Assembly: GCA_030704615.1 (NCBI GenBank)
Contig: CM060733.1
Span: forward strand, 61,566,001-61,630,000
Direction of reading: 5' to 3'
DNA from: Takakia lepidozioides
Lineage: Eukaryota; Streptophyta; Takakiopsida; Takakiales; Takakiaceae
DNA: 64,000 nucleotides
The position numbers were made by a program, and so were the translations under genes. Shown here one piece after another: positions 12,589-25,486 of the stretch. Within the stretch, counting starts at the first letter, position 1. The number at the start of each line of letters is the position of its first letter. Below the pieces are notes generated by a model. The model saw only the letters and a list, made by a program, of their open reading frames with translations, was not told the DNA's origin and did not search any database.

Positions 12589-12973
12589 AGCCCCTCTTTT
12601 TAATTCCTGGACCACTCTCTAATGCACGCAAACTTATTATGTTATTATGGGGCAGTGTTTTTTGTTTTTTGTTTTTTTTTTTTCATATTTCCAAAATTGC
12701 GGGCGGGGCCACCTGTGAAATTCACCCAGTGCCCATGTGGCGAGAATATCGAGGTGACAAAGTTAGAAAAGTGGCTATATTCCAGGTGTCACGTAATCAT
12801 TGGTCCACGTCGTCAAGATTAGGCTCCTGGAATTTATCTCCTGTTGCTTTTTGGCAAAAATCTCGGATTTTACCCCCCATAATTCCTTTGTACAAGTAGC
12901 TGACCGAGTTTCCAGGTCGAAATCTGGCGATTTTTCGCCAGAAAGAAATACACTGTTATGGGGGGCTTATTAT
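12589..12973. mobile_element. Possible small MITE with ATAAGCCCC termini
   Basis: The left end reads ATAAGCCCC and the right end GGGGCTTAT, about 385 bp apart. The related strings CCCCCCATAAT and TTATGGGGGGC lie inside the right half. Termini are short and no clear target duplication is visible, so this is tentative. Confidence 0.3.
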
Positions 12974-13577
12974 GATATTTTCAATCCTCACTTTATAATT
13001 ATCAAACGATGAAGACCACGGGCCGCCTCGCCTAATGGTACACATTCAATTGAAATTGTGCCGTGATCACTTCTCAGTTATTGAAATACCTGGATGTAAA
13101 ATGTTAATAAAAATAGGATCTATATCAAATTCTTACATTTTAATATATACAATTTATCCATTGTCTATTTTCAATCATTACAATATTTAATACATGATGT
13201 ATTTTCCATTTATATTCAGTAATTTATAAATATATCCAACCCCATTTTTTTTTTATAAAAATGGCTAGCTTCTACATAGATAATTACGGTATTACTAGTC
13301 ACCGCAAATGGGCCTTTTCCATTTGGAATGTGGACACTAACCAGCAACGCAGATGCCCAAAGCTCTCTCAATCAAGTAATTGAAAGTCCTCCCGTGAAAA
13401 CCTATGGGTTTTTTTCCCTGCAGGCAGCGACCTTATGCACGTAAGATCTCTAGGGCAAGGTTCCCTGGGATCTTATGCCCTTCATCTTTTCTTTTCTATA
13501 TATATATATATTTTTAAGAATCTCAGCCATCCACCACAATCTTCAAGAGATCTTGGCCATCCACCTGGGGAAAGAAC

Positions 13578-14279
13578 CAGTGTTGTGTGGGTATATAGTA
13601 TACCCCGATATACCCGCAGGGTATAATCATTTAACTATAACCGGACCCGACGTTTTTGCTTACCCGCCATTAGAATAAAACCGAAGGGTAAGGTTAATAG
13701 ATAATTACCCTTACCCTCTATTATATAACCGGATTGTTAGGGTGTGGTCTTACCTTGCCCCCCAAGTAGGTAAGTGTTAGCTCAAAGCGTATATCCATCA
13801 CGGGTAAATCATGACCTTCCTCCAACCTAGGTAATCCATTGGGCCACCTCACTTCAAACCTGGGAGGTAAATAATGGCCCAACACCACCCTAAGAGGCCT
13901 ATTTAAGGTCGGCCAAGCCCCATCGCTTGTGGCACTTGCAGATCAGCCCTCTTGCTGATCCTGTTCCAAAGGTGCTTGTGCTTCGCAACAAATAATACTC
14001 TTTTGGAGCTCGCAAAGGTTGTCATGTACCTAGGTTATCCCTCAATTATTTTGTCAATATTGCAAGCATTGAAGAATACATCTTAATATAAAATTAAATA
14101 AACAATAAAATATATATATTTAATCTTTTTATACCCTGAGGGTATAAATGAGGATTTTTGTTATTTATATCTACCCTTCAAAATTGACCAATAGCCCAAG
14201 TTACCCGGAGGATAAATATAACTTTAAAAATATAATATATCCGGTATGTTTTAAGACCTCACACACCCGCATAACACTG
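13578..14279. mobile_element. hAT-type non-autonomous element (MITE 1)
   Basis: A 702-bp element beginning CAGTGTTGTG and ending CATAACACTG, so the termini are imperfect inverted repeats. It is flanked by a perfect 8-bp direct repeat GAAAGAAC at 13570-13577 and 14280-14287. An 8-bp target duplication with CAGTG-type ends is the hAT superfamily signature. The interior is A/T-rich with repeated TATACCC motifs and no transposase ORF. Confidence 0.88.
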
Positions 14280-14689
14280 GAAAGAACCTACGTCTTTAGG
14301 TAGTGGACGTCGCCCACTTTGGTGTTTGGGTCATACTGCCTCAATCTAAAGTCTACACCCTTAGACTACTCCCCTCACACCGCAGTATCTCTCAGAAGGA
14401 CAACGGTGAATGCTAGATCGTGAGCTTGGTAACGTGAGCCTGTGAGCCTGCACAAGCTCACGTAAGCCCAGCCTAGTAGGAAAGGTCCTATGACCGCAAT
14501 AAGTAGACCTATAACCGCGAAAATCTGACCTATTTTGTGGGAAAATTGATCTATTACCGATCTATGTCATAAATGCAATTGCATACACACTTGTTGATGA
14601 CGTGAACTCAAGGTCTATTAGCCTAAGCTTAGATATGAGGAACTTTGTCCATAGCTGACTAGCCAACACTTAAAAGAAGCTTCCAACAT

Positions 14690-15560
14690 AGAAATGTCGT
14701 GCACCTAAGCATCATGCCGCAACATACATTGTTGCCCAACCGCACTTCCTAGCATATAATCCTAAACAACTATGCCACAATAAGAGAAGTGAGAAAAGAT
14801 GAACCCACTCTATCACTCTATGTCAAGCCAATGGCACCTTTGCTAAAGGACTCCACCATAAAGACTTCACCCACATTCCATCTCAAGTACTAGAGCTATG
14901 GCAGCGAGAGAGGCATCGGGAAGCTCGATAGAGTCTTCCTGAGCCTCATGTGGAGATAAACCTCTCCACGTCCCAAGTGAGGTTCGCCACCTCACTTGGC
15001 ACATGGAACCAAATGAAGTCCTTATGCCAACAAAATATAAATATAAATGTAATTAGCTAAAGATAATTATTTCTACTAACTATGACTAAAACCATGACAA
15101 CTGTTGTACACATACATCGTTGTCCAACCACACTTCATAACATGTAATCCTAAAAAACTATCTCACAATCGCCCTCTTAGCTGGTGATTAGGTCCCCTTA
15201 ACACCGGATAGCTGACAAGTATCCATCCCAATAAGACCATCGTTTGGTCTCCAACCGCACAATTCCCAGTTTCTGAAGTCGCTAGATCAAGAGGCTGGGT
15301 GCAAAAGTAGCCCCATCGTTAGTCGTATGTCTGCAATCCATGATCTTCAATTGAGTATCAAGGGCGTTGAACTCCCGCTAGCTAGACCTTGGATCACTTG
15401 TCAACCTCACCATTGTCATGCCCACTACCTCTGTCTAAGGCATCATCGATACAACCATTCTCCGCTAGGAACCTCCTCAAGTGGAGGTGTCAAACATCCT
15501 ATGTACTACCCCCTTGAGCATTTATCACATACCCAATACTACTGCACTTGGGGGGGGGGG
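14690..15560 (-). mobile_element. Decayed 3' end of a PHD-finger Ty3/gypsy-type element
   Basis: Read on the minus strand, 15545-15170 parallels 40120-40484 of the intact element. It has the PHD-finger tail, the string CGACTAACGATGGGGCTACT, GTCAGCTATC, ACCAGCTA and a polypurine-tract-like AGAGGGCGAT. A TGTG LTR start follows at 15167 on the minus strand, and a second copy of that LTR start at 14779. The reading frame is destroyed. A run of 15 G lies at the truncated edge (15550-15564). It is an older relative, not a duplicate, of the 29-41 kb element. Confidence 0.75.
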
Positions 15561-15724
15561 GGGGTAGGGTCACCCCAACGACCTCCATGAGGTCGCTAAA
15601 ATGGGGCTAAATCGGCCGCGGCCAAGTCCCAGACATCGACCCTATGCCGTCGGTCCTCCGTCGCTAAAAAGACGTCGTTAAGTAGGGACTCAAGACCGAC
15701 CCCCAGAGGGTCGCTCGGTCAAAT

Positions 15725-16251
15725 TTATAGCTCGGCCCAACTCAACCTCTCACCTTTCAACAATCGTTCCTTGGCAGTCAACAAATGCAACCTCCTGCCG
15801 ATTTCTTTAGCATATAAATTGTATAGGATTATGGCTGCCCGAGCTCCCTGTAAGGCCTGAATGACTTTTCTTTTTTGTTCTTTGGCCTCCGTCTGGGTTT
15901 TCGTGACCTTGAGACCCTCTCGAGTTGTTGTCAACTCAAATTCATATACCCAATGCGCTGAAGGCGATGCCCAGCACAAGCCCAGGTCTGGCGATGGTTC
16001 CCCTAGTAGATAGTCCACTTCCACTACCAAACTTGGGTCCAAGGATGACTTCAAAACACCAACAAACACCTCACAAACATTGACTCGAACTTAAACTCAG
16101 GCGTCTGCTCATACGCTTCTCGCGTCTTTTCAGCTGCTGAAGCCGAAGAAGACGCCAGATCACCACCGGCCGCAAAAGCTCGATATGCTGGTATCACAAA
16201 TAGACGTTTGTTAGCACGGGCTCCCTCTCTCACACTTTCGCGCGCCGCCAT
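15725..16251 (-). pseudogene. Hypothetical protein split between two frames
   Basis: A minus-strand frame starts at 16251 (MAARESVREGARANKR...) and runs to about 16051. An overlapping frame continues to 15725 with an amphipathic, basic C-terminus (TQTEAKEQKRKVIQALQGA). Together they would make about 170 residues with one frame change near 16060. The break could be a small intron, an assembly error or pseudogenisation. I do not recognise the protein. Confidence 0.35.
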
Positions 16252-16529
16252 CGTACCTTGTCATTATCCCTATATCCTGCTTTAGACACCCTACATAGAA
16301 TGTTTCGTCCAGGCTAACAAAAAATCTGCCAACCGTCATTCTCATTCCAGGAGTTATTCCTCTTCATTTTCCGGCTTTGAGCTAAAATGGGGCATGCAGT
16401 TCGGTTGAGCTAGCTAGCGAGAAGCAGGAAGGATCCCTTGCAGAGGACCTCAAATGCTTACCCGCCGATTCCCTCTCATCCACATCTAGAATATACTTCA
16501 TCCATCATGCACACATCAAAAGTATGACG

Positions 16530-16690
16530 CCTCCCGAAGGGAACGTAATTTATGGTGTCACTTGACCCCGAAGGCTACTGCCTTCCAGCAGGAAGGTGGA
16601 CACCTTCATGACACACTAGACGGTGGTTTGAACCCACAACCACATCCAACGTGGTATGTGCCCATTACCACTGGGCTACATGCTGGTTGT
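16530..16690 (-). mobile_element. tRNA-derived SINE, copy 1
   Basis: On the minus strand the head carries a pol III A box (TAGCCCAGTGG) and, about 40 bases on, a B box (GGGTTCAAACC). The tail ends in GTCAAGTGACACCATAA. Related copies lie at 24296-24440 and 50640-50790 in the same orientation, so this is a dispersed family. Confidence 0.75.
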
Positions 16691-17004
16691 CAAATTAACA
16701 TCAACTGAACGCAAAATGAACACCATTACATCAGCCAGCTTGGCCTTTCTTAATTGGTTCCACAGATTTGCTTAACCAGGTCAGATGCCATGCAGGCAGG
16801 TGAGGATAAGCTAGTTGTTCAGGTAAAGACAAATGTTTAATTAGCATGAATGTTGCCCCCTTCACGGTGTTTCCATCCTAACGGTCATCCATCCATATTT
16901 ATGTCATGGAATATCATGTAGGTGGAATCAGCGGGTTTACATTAGACATAGGATGGGAGTTGAATGCGCGTGTGCGAAGCTTGCCGGTACGGTCTTCGGA
17001 GCTA

Positions 17005-17610
17005 GTTGGAGGGCCCCCGTGGGCCCGCGGTCAAATCCCCACCCCTGCTTCCCTCGTGTATGCTTCAAGGGTCCCATGCTCCATGTTCCCGCCGCGGCGC
17101 TCCCTCGTTCCTGCCCTGTCGCTCCCTTGTTCCCGCTCCTCTGCTCCCCGCCCCTCTGCTCCCCTATTATTGCTCCCATGTTCTCCGCTCCCCTGTTATT
17201 GGAGCGGCGAAGCAGTAGAATAGGGGAGCAATAGCACAAGGGAGCTCGGAGTAGTAACAAGGGAGCGGCAGAGCAATAACAGAGGGGAGCAAGGAGAATA
17301 GGGGAGCAGCGGACACACATGGGAGCGGTATGTAGGTGGGAACAGGGGTGTAGAGATCCGCTTGAGGGATGCAAAAATCTAATGGTACCTCAGTCAAATC
17401 CTTAAACATAGGATTTCCATCGCGCCATGGGCGAGATTTAAACCCAGCACCCCGGCAGCAATGGTCAATGCATCCAGCCACCAAGCTACCTGCCGCTTTC
17501 TTGCAACACCCTTGGAATTTTTATGTTTTGTACTATAATACAGGCAATAACGCAGGGGTGGGGATTTGACTGTGGGCCCCGCCAAGGGTGTCCGGGCCAT
17601 CACATGCTCC
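17005..17610. repeat. Inverted repeat pair around a CTCCC/GGGAG low-complexity core
   Basis: GTCAAATCCCCACCCCTGC at about 17030 recurs inverted near 17560, each next to a GGGCCC-rich patch. Between them, 17070-17340 consists of degenerate GCTCCC units followed by their complement GGGAGC, so the core can also fold. Open frames here are low-complexity artefacts. Confidence 0.6.
17394..17490 (-). mobile_element. tRNA-like / SINE-head sequence
   Basis: The minus strand reads TAGCTTGGTGG (A-box-like) and, about 45 bases further, GGGTTTAAATC (B-box-like). I see no complete acceptor stem, so I read it as a SINE head or tRNA relic rather than a working tRNA gene. Confidence 0.4.
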
Positions 17611-17689
17611 ATAAATATAATTGTGCAACAACACTCAAAATGCACGTATACTAAATTGCAAGTGAGGTACCTTCTTACCACACATGATA

Positions 17690-18640
17690 ATCTGTCTCAA
17701 TTTACAGAGCATGATTCCCTCACTAGTTAAGCCTGCGTCAACTTATATCCTCCATTTGTCACCTCAACCCTCATCCAATTTTGCTTGATCAAAAAAAGAA
17801 TCTATCTACATGTTAAGCATAAGAAAACACTGACCTTCACCTCAAAAGCATGTAACATCCTTAGACACCTAATGAAAAGTGTGCAGGCAATGAAAGAAAG
17901 GTGCGGACCTGTTAATGCACCATCGATCAAACAGACAATGGCAGGAAGCATGAGGAAATACTCATAAAAGCTAGGACTTCTGAAAAGTTGAGCAATGCAT
18001 ATGATAAGAAGAAAGATAGCCAGTAACAGCGAAAAGCAGGGTAGAAACACAGTAATATGTAAAGTCACACCCACAAATGGCAGAGTTTGCCAGATGCTGT
18101 AAGTCACAATTGTTGCCAGTTACGGGACAAAAACATGCTGGCCAGTTTCAGAAGCAGAGTATCAAGTTGGAAAGTCTTCTAGGCAATGTCATAGCCTCAC
18201 CCCTGATGGTCTAGCACCACTCTCTCACCAGCTGACTGGCCCATGGTGGAAGAAAAAGGAAACGAAGAGATAGATTGTGCAGAGGCCACCTTAGCAGAAG
18301 ATGCCTCATCAATGAGCAGTCATTTCATACTGAGGGGGAAGCAATGCCTGAGCGTTAGTTAATCCTTGCCATCACTCTGGAATGAAGTGCTCAGATGTAT
18401 ATGAATATCATGTGACACTAATTATGCTCCCAACACAAAGAAACCCTTAGATTAAAGTGGTTTCATGAATTTGAACTGGACAAGATAGCACAGCTTCACT
18501 GTACGTTACCAGTCAAGAATGCACTAAACCGAAGCAAGAATGAGTTTCAAATCCAATTAGTCAGCAGGGACATCTGGGAGACCTTCAAACCCTAAAGGTG
18601 TTTTTGGTACATTTGAGTGCCTTACAACTTGGGTGCCCAG
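17690..18640. other. No gene recognised, downstream of Era
   Basis: Immediately 3' of the Era stop on the minus strand, so it likely includes that gene's 3' UTR. Open frames are short and without motifs. Confidence 0.35.
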
Positions 18641-18642
18641 CT

Positions 18643-21600
18643 TCACTTTCTGTATAAAATCTTCCCACTGTAGCCATAGTCATCCAGAAGTTCCTCGTTT
18701 TCACGCCATTTGTCCCTTACATTCACTTTAAGCTGTTACATACAAGCCCATCGTTGGCCATGCAAGTACCATGTTAATGACAGGCCAAGACTAATACAAC
18801 TATCCCAGAAGTTAGTAAACTGAATTCCTTTTAAGACACAAAAGCATCCATGAGTACAAAATTCCACAAATGGGCGGTTGAAAACACAAAAGCAAACAAT
18901 GAGAAATCTTTGAGAGGTGGAGCATAATACCTCCACATAGACTTCTTTGCCCACAAATTGCTCAATATCCAGTCTAGATGCAGTTGCGAGCACCTTTAGA
19001 GCAAGCCCTTCCTGTGTGTCAGTTCAAGTAGTTGTTAGACTTGCCTCTCTCTTTTGTGCCAGCTTTATTAGCTGAAGTTTGGGGAAACACTAGAAGGTCT
19101 AGACCTGAAGAAATATGCATGGCTGATGCAGCCATACAACGCAAGCGCTGCCTAAACGTCTTGTAAACAGAGAAATCACAATGTCACCTGTACCCCAACA
19201 AAGAAGTGCACAACGTCAAGTAGAGCATGAATGAAACAGGCAGGAGCACACCTTCCCAATCAGGACCCCTTTTTGGGAGTCCTTTTCAACCACAACCTCC
19301 AGCTCAATAAAATCCTTGGCTGCTCTTCTCTCCATGTACTTCAGTACATTCACCTGTCACTCTCCCTGAAGTAAGCAACCAGAATCACAACCAGCAAACA
19401 TAGTCGCAAAGCTGGCACTGCAAGATACCTTGAGAGGCCTGAGGATGGCTGGCATAACCACACTATCACAAGTTGGACATGCACACAGCTGCAGCACAAC
19501 CTCAAGATTTTGGGCGTGAGGTCAACATACCTGGCACACATAAGGTATTTCATTCCGGTACTGTAGAAATATCTTCTCCCTCACAAGCTCAGCAACAAAG
19601 AACCGCTCTGGATGTTTGCTGACGATATCCTGGGAGAATGAAACTTTGCACTGAGATAAAGAGACGCACACTCTTCCTTCCCCAAACAGAGAGTTCAGTT
19701 CAATGCAGCTCTAGAAGAAGGGATGCTTCTCTGACTCCTTTGCCGAGTCCAAAACATGTCCATGCAATGCAACCAGAAAGACAGGAGGTGTATCCTGCTA
19801 GGATTCGGAAGCACAGCCACAATTGTTATTCCACACTCAGTAAATATTCTCCCATGCCACATTTCCTCAGTTAAGGTAAGCTGAATTGAGGATGACAGTT
19901 GGAAGCCATCACTGCTACGTTATCAGATGGGCGAATTTTGGAGACCCCAAGAAATTCATGAGTTTGGAGTTTCCATATCCAACATGGAGCATGTAGCTGC
20001 TACACCATTACTCGGCAGTAGCAGCAGTGTTTGCGGATAACAGTGGTTACCTTGGGATAGTAGGCAGGCCCATGTGGAAGGCGATCCACCAGCCACTTTC
20101 TCACCTCCTCCACCCCATGTCCTTGCTTGGCACTCACAGCTATCACTTCGTCTACACCACCAAATTCCTTGTACCACTAGAAATCACCCCAAGCACTCTT
20201 CATGTCAGGTACACGGCCTAGAACCCTGCAGCAACATGACAGAGCCTCCTTTGACATCAGATTCTATTCAAAGGCATCACAGCTAAGGTCTTGCCCTAAA
20301 GCCTTCTGACAATATAAAGGATACCGATAATTAGGAATGTCTTAACACACATCATGTGACCAATCTGATGTTTGAGCACTGGTCCAAAAGGTACCTCTTT
20401 CTTCTTGGCAAGTTCACCGGGTTTAAGCAGATCCTTTTTGTTCAGCACCAATAGAGTGGGTCGCTGACTTGTGACCATTATTGCCCCATCCTCCAAAATG
20501 TCTGACACCTGCACCCTTTGGGTAAACTCTTTGTATAAACTACCACACGCATAACCATTGCTTCTAAGGCATCTCCCGAGTGACAAAAAAAATTATATCA
20601 TTCTTCGGTACCACACTCAGTTTCATTGTGCTTATTTCTGTTTTTCGACATAAATTTGCAGACACTACAATAATAAGAGAACTAAAAAGAACTACTCAAA
20701 CAAACAGTATTTCCATCTGCAAAGGGTCAAGAGCAAAGCAAAAAGAGTCAGATTGAGATATAGTAAGTCATGAAGCACTGATCATGACCTGTTGAGGGAC
20801 ATGACACGAATCCACCACCACCAGCACACAGTCGGCATCAAGGGTGGCACTTCGCACATTCTGCATCATCATCTTATCTAGCTTCCGTGTCTTGTTTGGG
20901 ACCACTCCAGGAGTATCGTACAGCATCATCTGCTAGGGACCACTCACTCTAGTCACTCCCACATCCTCTTCCTTCTCGGCTGTCCATCATTGCAAATTAG
21001 CATCCAACTAGTGTGCGCATACGGACACAAGGAGATTCTTACAATAACAACTACAGTTGTGCAATTCTTCCACCATGTGCAAGAATATATATCAATTGGA
21101 GAGCCTAGTAAAGTTTGAACTCAGGTTTAAGAGGTAACCAAAGATTAAAGATAGCCACATCACAGGTAAAGAAGCATTTGAGATGAAAACAAAGGCAAGA
21201 GAACAACAAGAGAACAAGACAATCTACAACCTATATGAGAGTGACAAGCTGTTACAACTCCCTACCGACTTCATCAGTTCCCAACAGAGGGTGCAGACGT
21301 AATGAGTTTCTGTGTCAACACGGGAGGACTCAGCAACGCCCGTTTTAGCAATCAAATCCTAAAACATACCAGACCTAAAGAGAAAGATAACTGAGAACAC
21401 TTCACATGCTCCACAATATGTACTCAGACAGTTTTTGACAGAGACCGCATCTCCAATTCCAGATATCCATGGCCTTCAAATAGAGCATCAACTTGACCAT
21501 TTTCTGTTCAACTCAAAGTAGCTCAATCTCACACATCTTGGATGTTGAGAAGGACTGTCCTATAATATGCACAGTGATTAGACGAAGAGCCACCTGATAT

Positions 21601-22775
21601 TCAGAACTCGAGCAGATTCCAAGAATGCGGTGTCGTGTGGTTTGAGGCTTGTGTGTCACAATGGACAATTTCTGACCTATCATCTGATTAAGCAGTGTGC
21701 TTTTGCCCACGTTGGGCTTCCCCACCAGCGCTATATAACCTGCATCGTACACCTCCAATTTCATGTACAATGCAGCGTACTACCTCATAGCCACAATCAA
21801 CATGCTCAAATTCCAACCAACCACCAAATCACCGTATGGACACCCGTGAGGAACACCACATGTTGCTCAGTGAACAATCGTTATTCCCAAGCAGGTCAGA
21901 TAGCTTGAATCAAATCCTCAGGAAAGGAACGGTGTGGGCCCAAAGTTGGTGCCAAACCATTCCATTAACTTGACCCCCTTCCACCCACTTCCACATTCAA
22001 TTTACATTTAACCTTCGTGAGCTCTTTTCACTCCTTCAGTATGTGGGGGGACCCGAAGTTGTCCGCAGTTTCTCTCTTTTCGAATTGATGCCTTTCCTTC
22101 ATGACTTCGCCACCTATACACTCCTGAAAATGAATGGAACTAGCTAGAATATAAGAACCCCTCCGCACCCCTTCCAAAACTTAAAACTATTTCAGTCTAT
22201 CAGCTATTGCTCAGTTTACGAGAGTCTTAAAATTGCAGCATTGTAGGAAGAGAGCATGGGAGCGAACCGCTTCGGTGGTCAGGGTCCATCTTTAAGTCCC
22301 TGATATCGGAGTCTCGCTGAGAAGGTGGAGGGGCACTGTTGGCATCGGTGAACAACTTTCTGTCTGGCTTTTCATTCAACGTGAAGATAGAGGTCTTCGT
22401 CTGACCACTGCTGGCACTCACAATATGCGCTAGTCGCTGTCTTCTACTTGTTGCCCTTGACGAATTTTTACATGCAAAGCGCCCCAGTGCTACACTAAAT
22501 CCGAAAAGGTGCTTTTGAGCGAGCGGGGAGGTTATCTCTTGCGTCAGTACTAGTCCTACAATGCTCCCACGATGATTGCGCTCCCTCCTTCTCGGATGCG
22601 CATAGCTGCCAGGTCTCCAAGCTGGGGATATGCATTCGCAGAAAGCCTGGCTTGACCCACTGGCGGGGCAGCCTCTGCCGCACCTATTCCATGATACTCC
22701 ATGGTGCAGCTGCCTCAAGTGCTTGCCCACCCACTGCCAATTACCTCCAAAACAAGGTGACAACACGAGATGCAT
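18643..22775 (-). CDS. ERA: Era-like GTPase, probably plastid-targeted
   Basis: Era GTPases assist small-subunit rRNA maturation and ribosome assembly; plants have organellar forms. Nine minus-strand exons fit with GT/AG borders and continuous phase: 22775-22268, 21739-21594, 20929-20789, 20508-20395, 20176-20051, 19629-19531, 19353-19252, 19011-18931 and 18732-18643, giving about 468 residues. Visible motifs are the P-loop GKPNVGKST, the Era switch region [10 protein letters not shown]3 DTPG, G4 [13 protein letters not shown] (G5 region), and the C-terminal KH-type RNA-binding segment with IGKEG followed by [14 protein letters not shown]. About 170 residues precede the G domain, rich in Ser, Arg and hydroxylated residues, as in a transit peptide. 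The start ATG at 22775 is the best available; frame upstream is open without another ATG. Plastid rather than mitochondrial targeting is inference. Confidence 0.95.
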
Positions 22776-22847
22776 CACATGATAGAATGCAAGCACACGG
22801 GATGCAGCACAGCAGCAGCTCAACCATGACCTTCCCACACAACCTTC

Positions 22848-22895
22848 CCAGGCTCTGTAAATTCACTGGACGTTAAAGAAACTTTATCTTTATCT
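22848..22895 (+). repeat. Dispersed repeat tail shared with 43433-43480
   Basis: GGCTCTGTAAATTCACTGGA followed by CGTTAAA and AAACTTTATCTT occurs here and again at 43433-43480, with one or two differences. At the second site a B-box-like GGGTTCAATCC lies about 70 bp upstream. This suggests the common 3' tail of a SINE or LINE family. Confidence 0.55.
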
Positions 22896-22899
22896 CTTC

Positions 22900-25480
22900 T
22901 CCCCCCAAGCCAATCAAACCATCATATCTATCTTCTTGTGCTAATCTTTTCCCTTCCTGTTTTTCTGTTGGCTAGTTTCTTTAGTCTATCACATAAAAAA
23001 GGCAAGGAAAAACCTTTGGAATAATCCCAACCCAAGTTTCTCCAAAAACCAGATGCCTTGATTTTTAGGATCCTTCTGGTCTGAGATTACAACCCACCGT
23101 GCTCTTTGGCTGGCCCTGACAGATTTGGGGGAGAGAAATGGTTGAAGCAGAATTGAACCTGCTGAATGCAAGTTACTGCCAAACTTACCAGCACCAACGC
23201 TACCCTGGTTTGTACATTTGGTACATACCTTCCACACAAGGGAAGAGAACCAATCTCGTGTGCACTATTGAGGACCCATTTTTGTCTAAGACAAGCACCA
23301 GATTGGACTGCTCAAAAAGATTAAATTGCACCAATCTCACAAGCAAGTGGCCCAATGGTCCTAGTTGGCAATAAACTTAAAAGACAGTGCACAGAGAGGG
23401 ATGGATGTAGTGGAGCCTGGTCATAGTCCACACTGTTGCAAGCACAGTGAGACATAAGTTAAGAGCCCACTTTGTTGCTGGCAATGTACTGTGCATGGTG
23501 ACCTTCCTTTTCCTCGTGCTGGTCAAATCCACACTTTACCTAAGAGGTAAAGTGTAAAGTCCAGTTGCCGGGATTTGAGGCGCCTGTCACGAGGGATAAA
23601 GACCAAGGGACAGGATTTTACCTTATCTTGGGATGTTACCTGGGATTTCAAAGAATCATAATTTTTCTTTTTTCTTTTTCCTTCAAACCGCTGTGGTGAA
23701 AAGATTTTCTGTTCAGTTGGAAACTTTGGACTAAAATGTACATGACATCCATCCAAGGAAACCTTCTCAACCTCCGATTTCACATCAACCCTCTGTTAAT
23801 CTAGCCCCTCTGAGCGACACCTTGGCCCCAAAGTAGCCAGCAAGCCACATCCAGGCAGCCAGCAGAGAATCTTTGGATTCTCGTTTCATGAATTTTGGAC
23901 TTTGAAAAGCCATAACTTTCAACCAATTTGGCCAAAGAATTTCGAGCAGCTTGCACTGGGTAGCCAGTGAATGAATGAATGAGCAAGAGGAAAATTCCAA
24001 ATATTCGTTGAAGGTTCTCAGAATATGCTGAAGCGAATTGAAATCCCACTCACGCCACAAAGATCGCAAAATTATTTGAATTTTTTTGAAAAAATCAATT
24101 AAACACCCACACTTGATTCTGAGAATATGCTCTTTTGCGAAACTGTCTTTACAACTTTCGGTTTTGTGAACCTTCTAATGGCTGTAACTGGACAATGCAA
24201 TTGCCTAAAGCTCTCTCATTGACTCAAAAGCCCCAAGGTGCCCATACATTAGATGATTTTTCTCTTATAGGTGGGTTGGGCACAATCGATGTGTTGCTGA
24301 AGCAAGCGTAAATTATGGTGTCACTTGAAACTTCCAGTGGACATCTTTATGAACCCACAACCCATGAACCTTTATTACTTGAACTGACAATCACTAATGA
24401 AGTGGTTTATGCCCCTTATCACTAGGCGAAATGTTGCCTCCATCCAATATCTGCCCCAAACACCCGAAAAATCAAATCAGCTAGAGGCGAGCTGACGCTT
24501 AAGCGACTGTCCAAATAGAAGTGGCAGCGTGCATTCTAGCCCAAGTGGTAAATGGCATGGCCCCACTTGGCCGCCAAGTGCCGCTGTGTGGGCACATAAT
24601 TATGGAAACTTCTAAAGTCCATAACCTTCTAAGGGGGTCCGCTGGAACACATCCGCCTAGCCGCTTTTAATTCTAGCACGGGCTGCAGACGGCAGGGTGT
24701 AAGAAGAGCACTGTACCAAACCAGGCAGGGAATGTAGCTGAGCGAGGATGAGCGCGAGGACCGTGTAGGGGAGGATGGAGCCCATGAAAGTAGAAGCACA
24801 TTGACAATCAAAGACGTGTACATTCCTATGCACTATTGGACTTGTAAATCGAGATGTCTATATTGATTGATGGTTGTCTCTGAATTTTATACACAAAATT
24901 AGCTTGCTATCGGATTTGGTTTTGTTCTGAACTCTACTCCGCAACCCATCTGACAATTTTCTCAAGATCAACAGGAGAATAAGGGGATGGGTTGCGGAGT
25001 AAGGTAGCGGCATCTAGAAGTGTTCGTTGCCTTTGTGTGTCCCTTATTTTTAATGAATGAAGTAATTACGCGGGGTCCCACTACTGTGCACTTTTGTCGT
25101 GGAGACAGTTCAAAATACAAATTTGCTTCCGCTTAGGTACAGCATGGTGTGCTTTGAAGTATGTGCAGCTTAATCAATGGTAGATTAGTGAAGATAATTA
25201 CGCAACAATGCGGCCGATTTTCGATTCAAATTCAGATTCGTTTTTGAAAATGGAGCGGGTGTTTTGGGACGACGCCCAGTTATTATAGCAGCCACACATG
25301 AATGCAGTGTGGATTCGTTATGAACTTCATATACTACTAAAATGCACACAGTTTATCTTGTTTCAGTTTATAGCAGTAGCTAATCTCACCCATAATGGAC
25401 TTGAATTTCCGTCTTAGCCAGGCCTTCAGATTGCTGCCAGACACAACTCTACGCCTCCGTCGGTTTCTCGGAAGAAAAGC
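22900..25480. other. Intergenic region, no gene recognised apart from a SINE
   Basis: It separates Era from the zinc-finger gene. Short overlapping minus-strand frames at 23785-24069 and 23523-23783 lack any motif I know. The SINE copy at 24296-24440 is the only structured element seen. The last few hundred bases should contain the promoter of the 25487 ORF. Confidence 0.35.
24296..24440 (-). mobile_element. tRNA-derived SINE, copy 2
   Basis: Shares the tail AATTATGGTGTCACTTGA (as read on +) and the A-box region with copies at 16530 and 50640, but is more diverged and partly deleted in the middle. Confidence 0.6.
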
Positions 25481-25486
25481 ATCTTA

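Noticed and set aside
16906-17374. Several overlapping Pro/Ser/Leu-rich frames
   Set aside because: They arise from GCTCCC/GGGAGC low-complexity DNA; they overlap in several frames and lack any domain.
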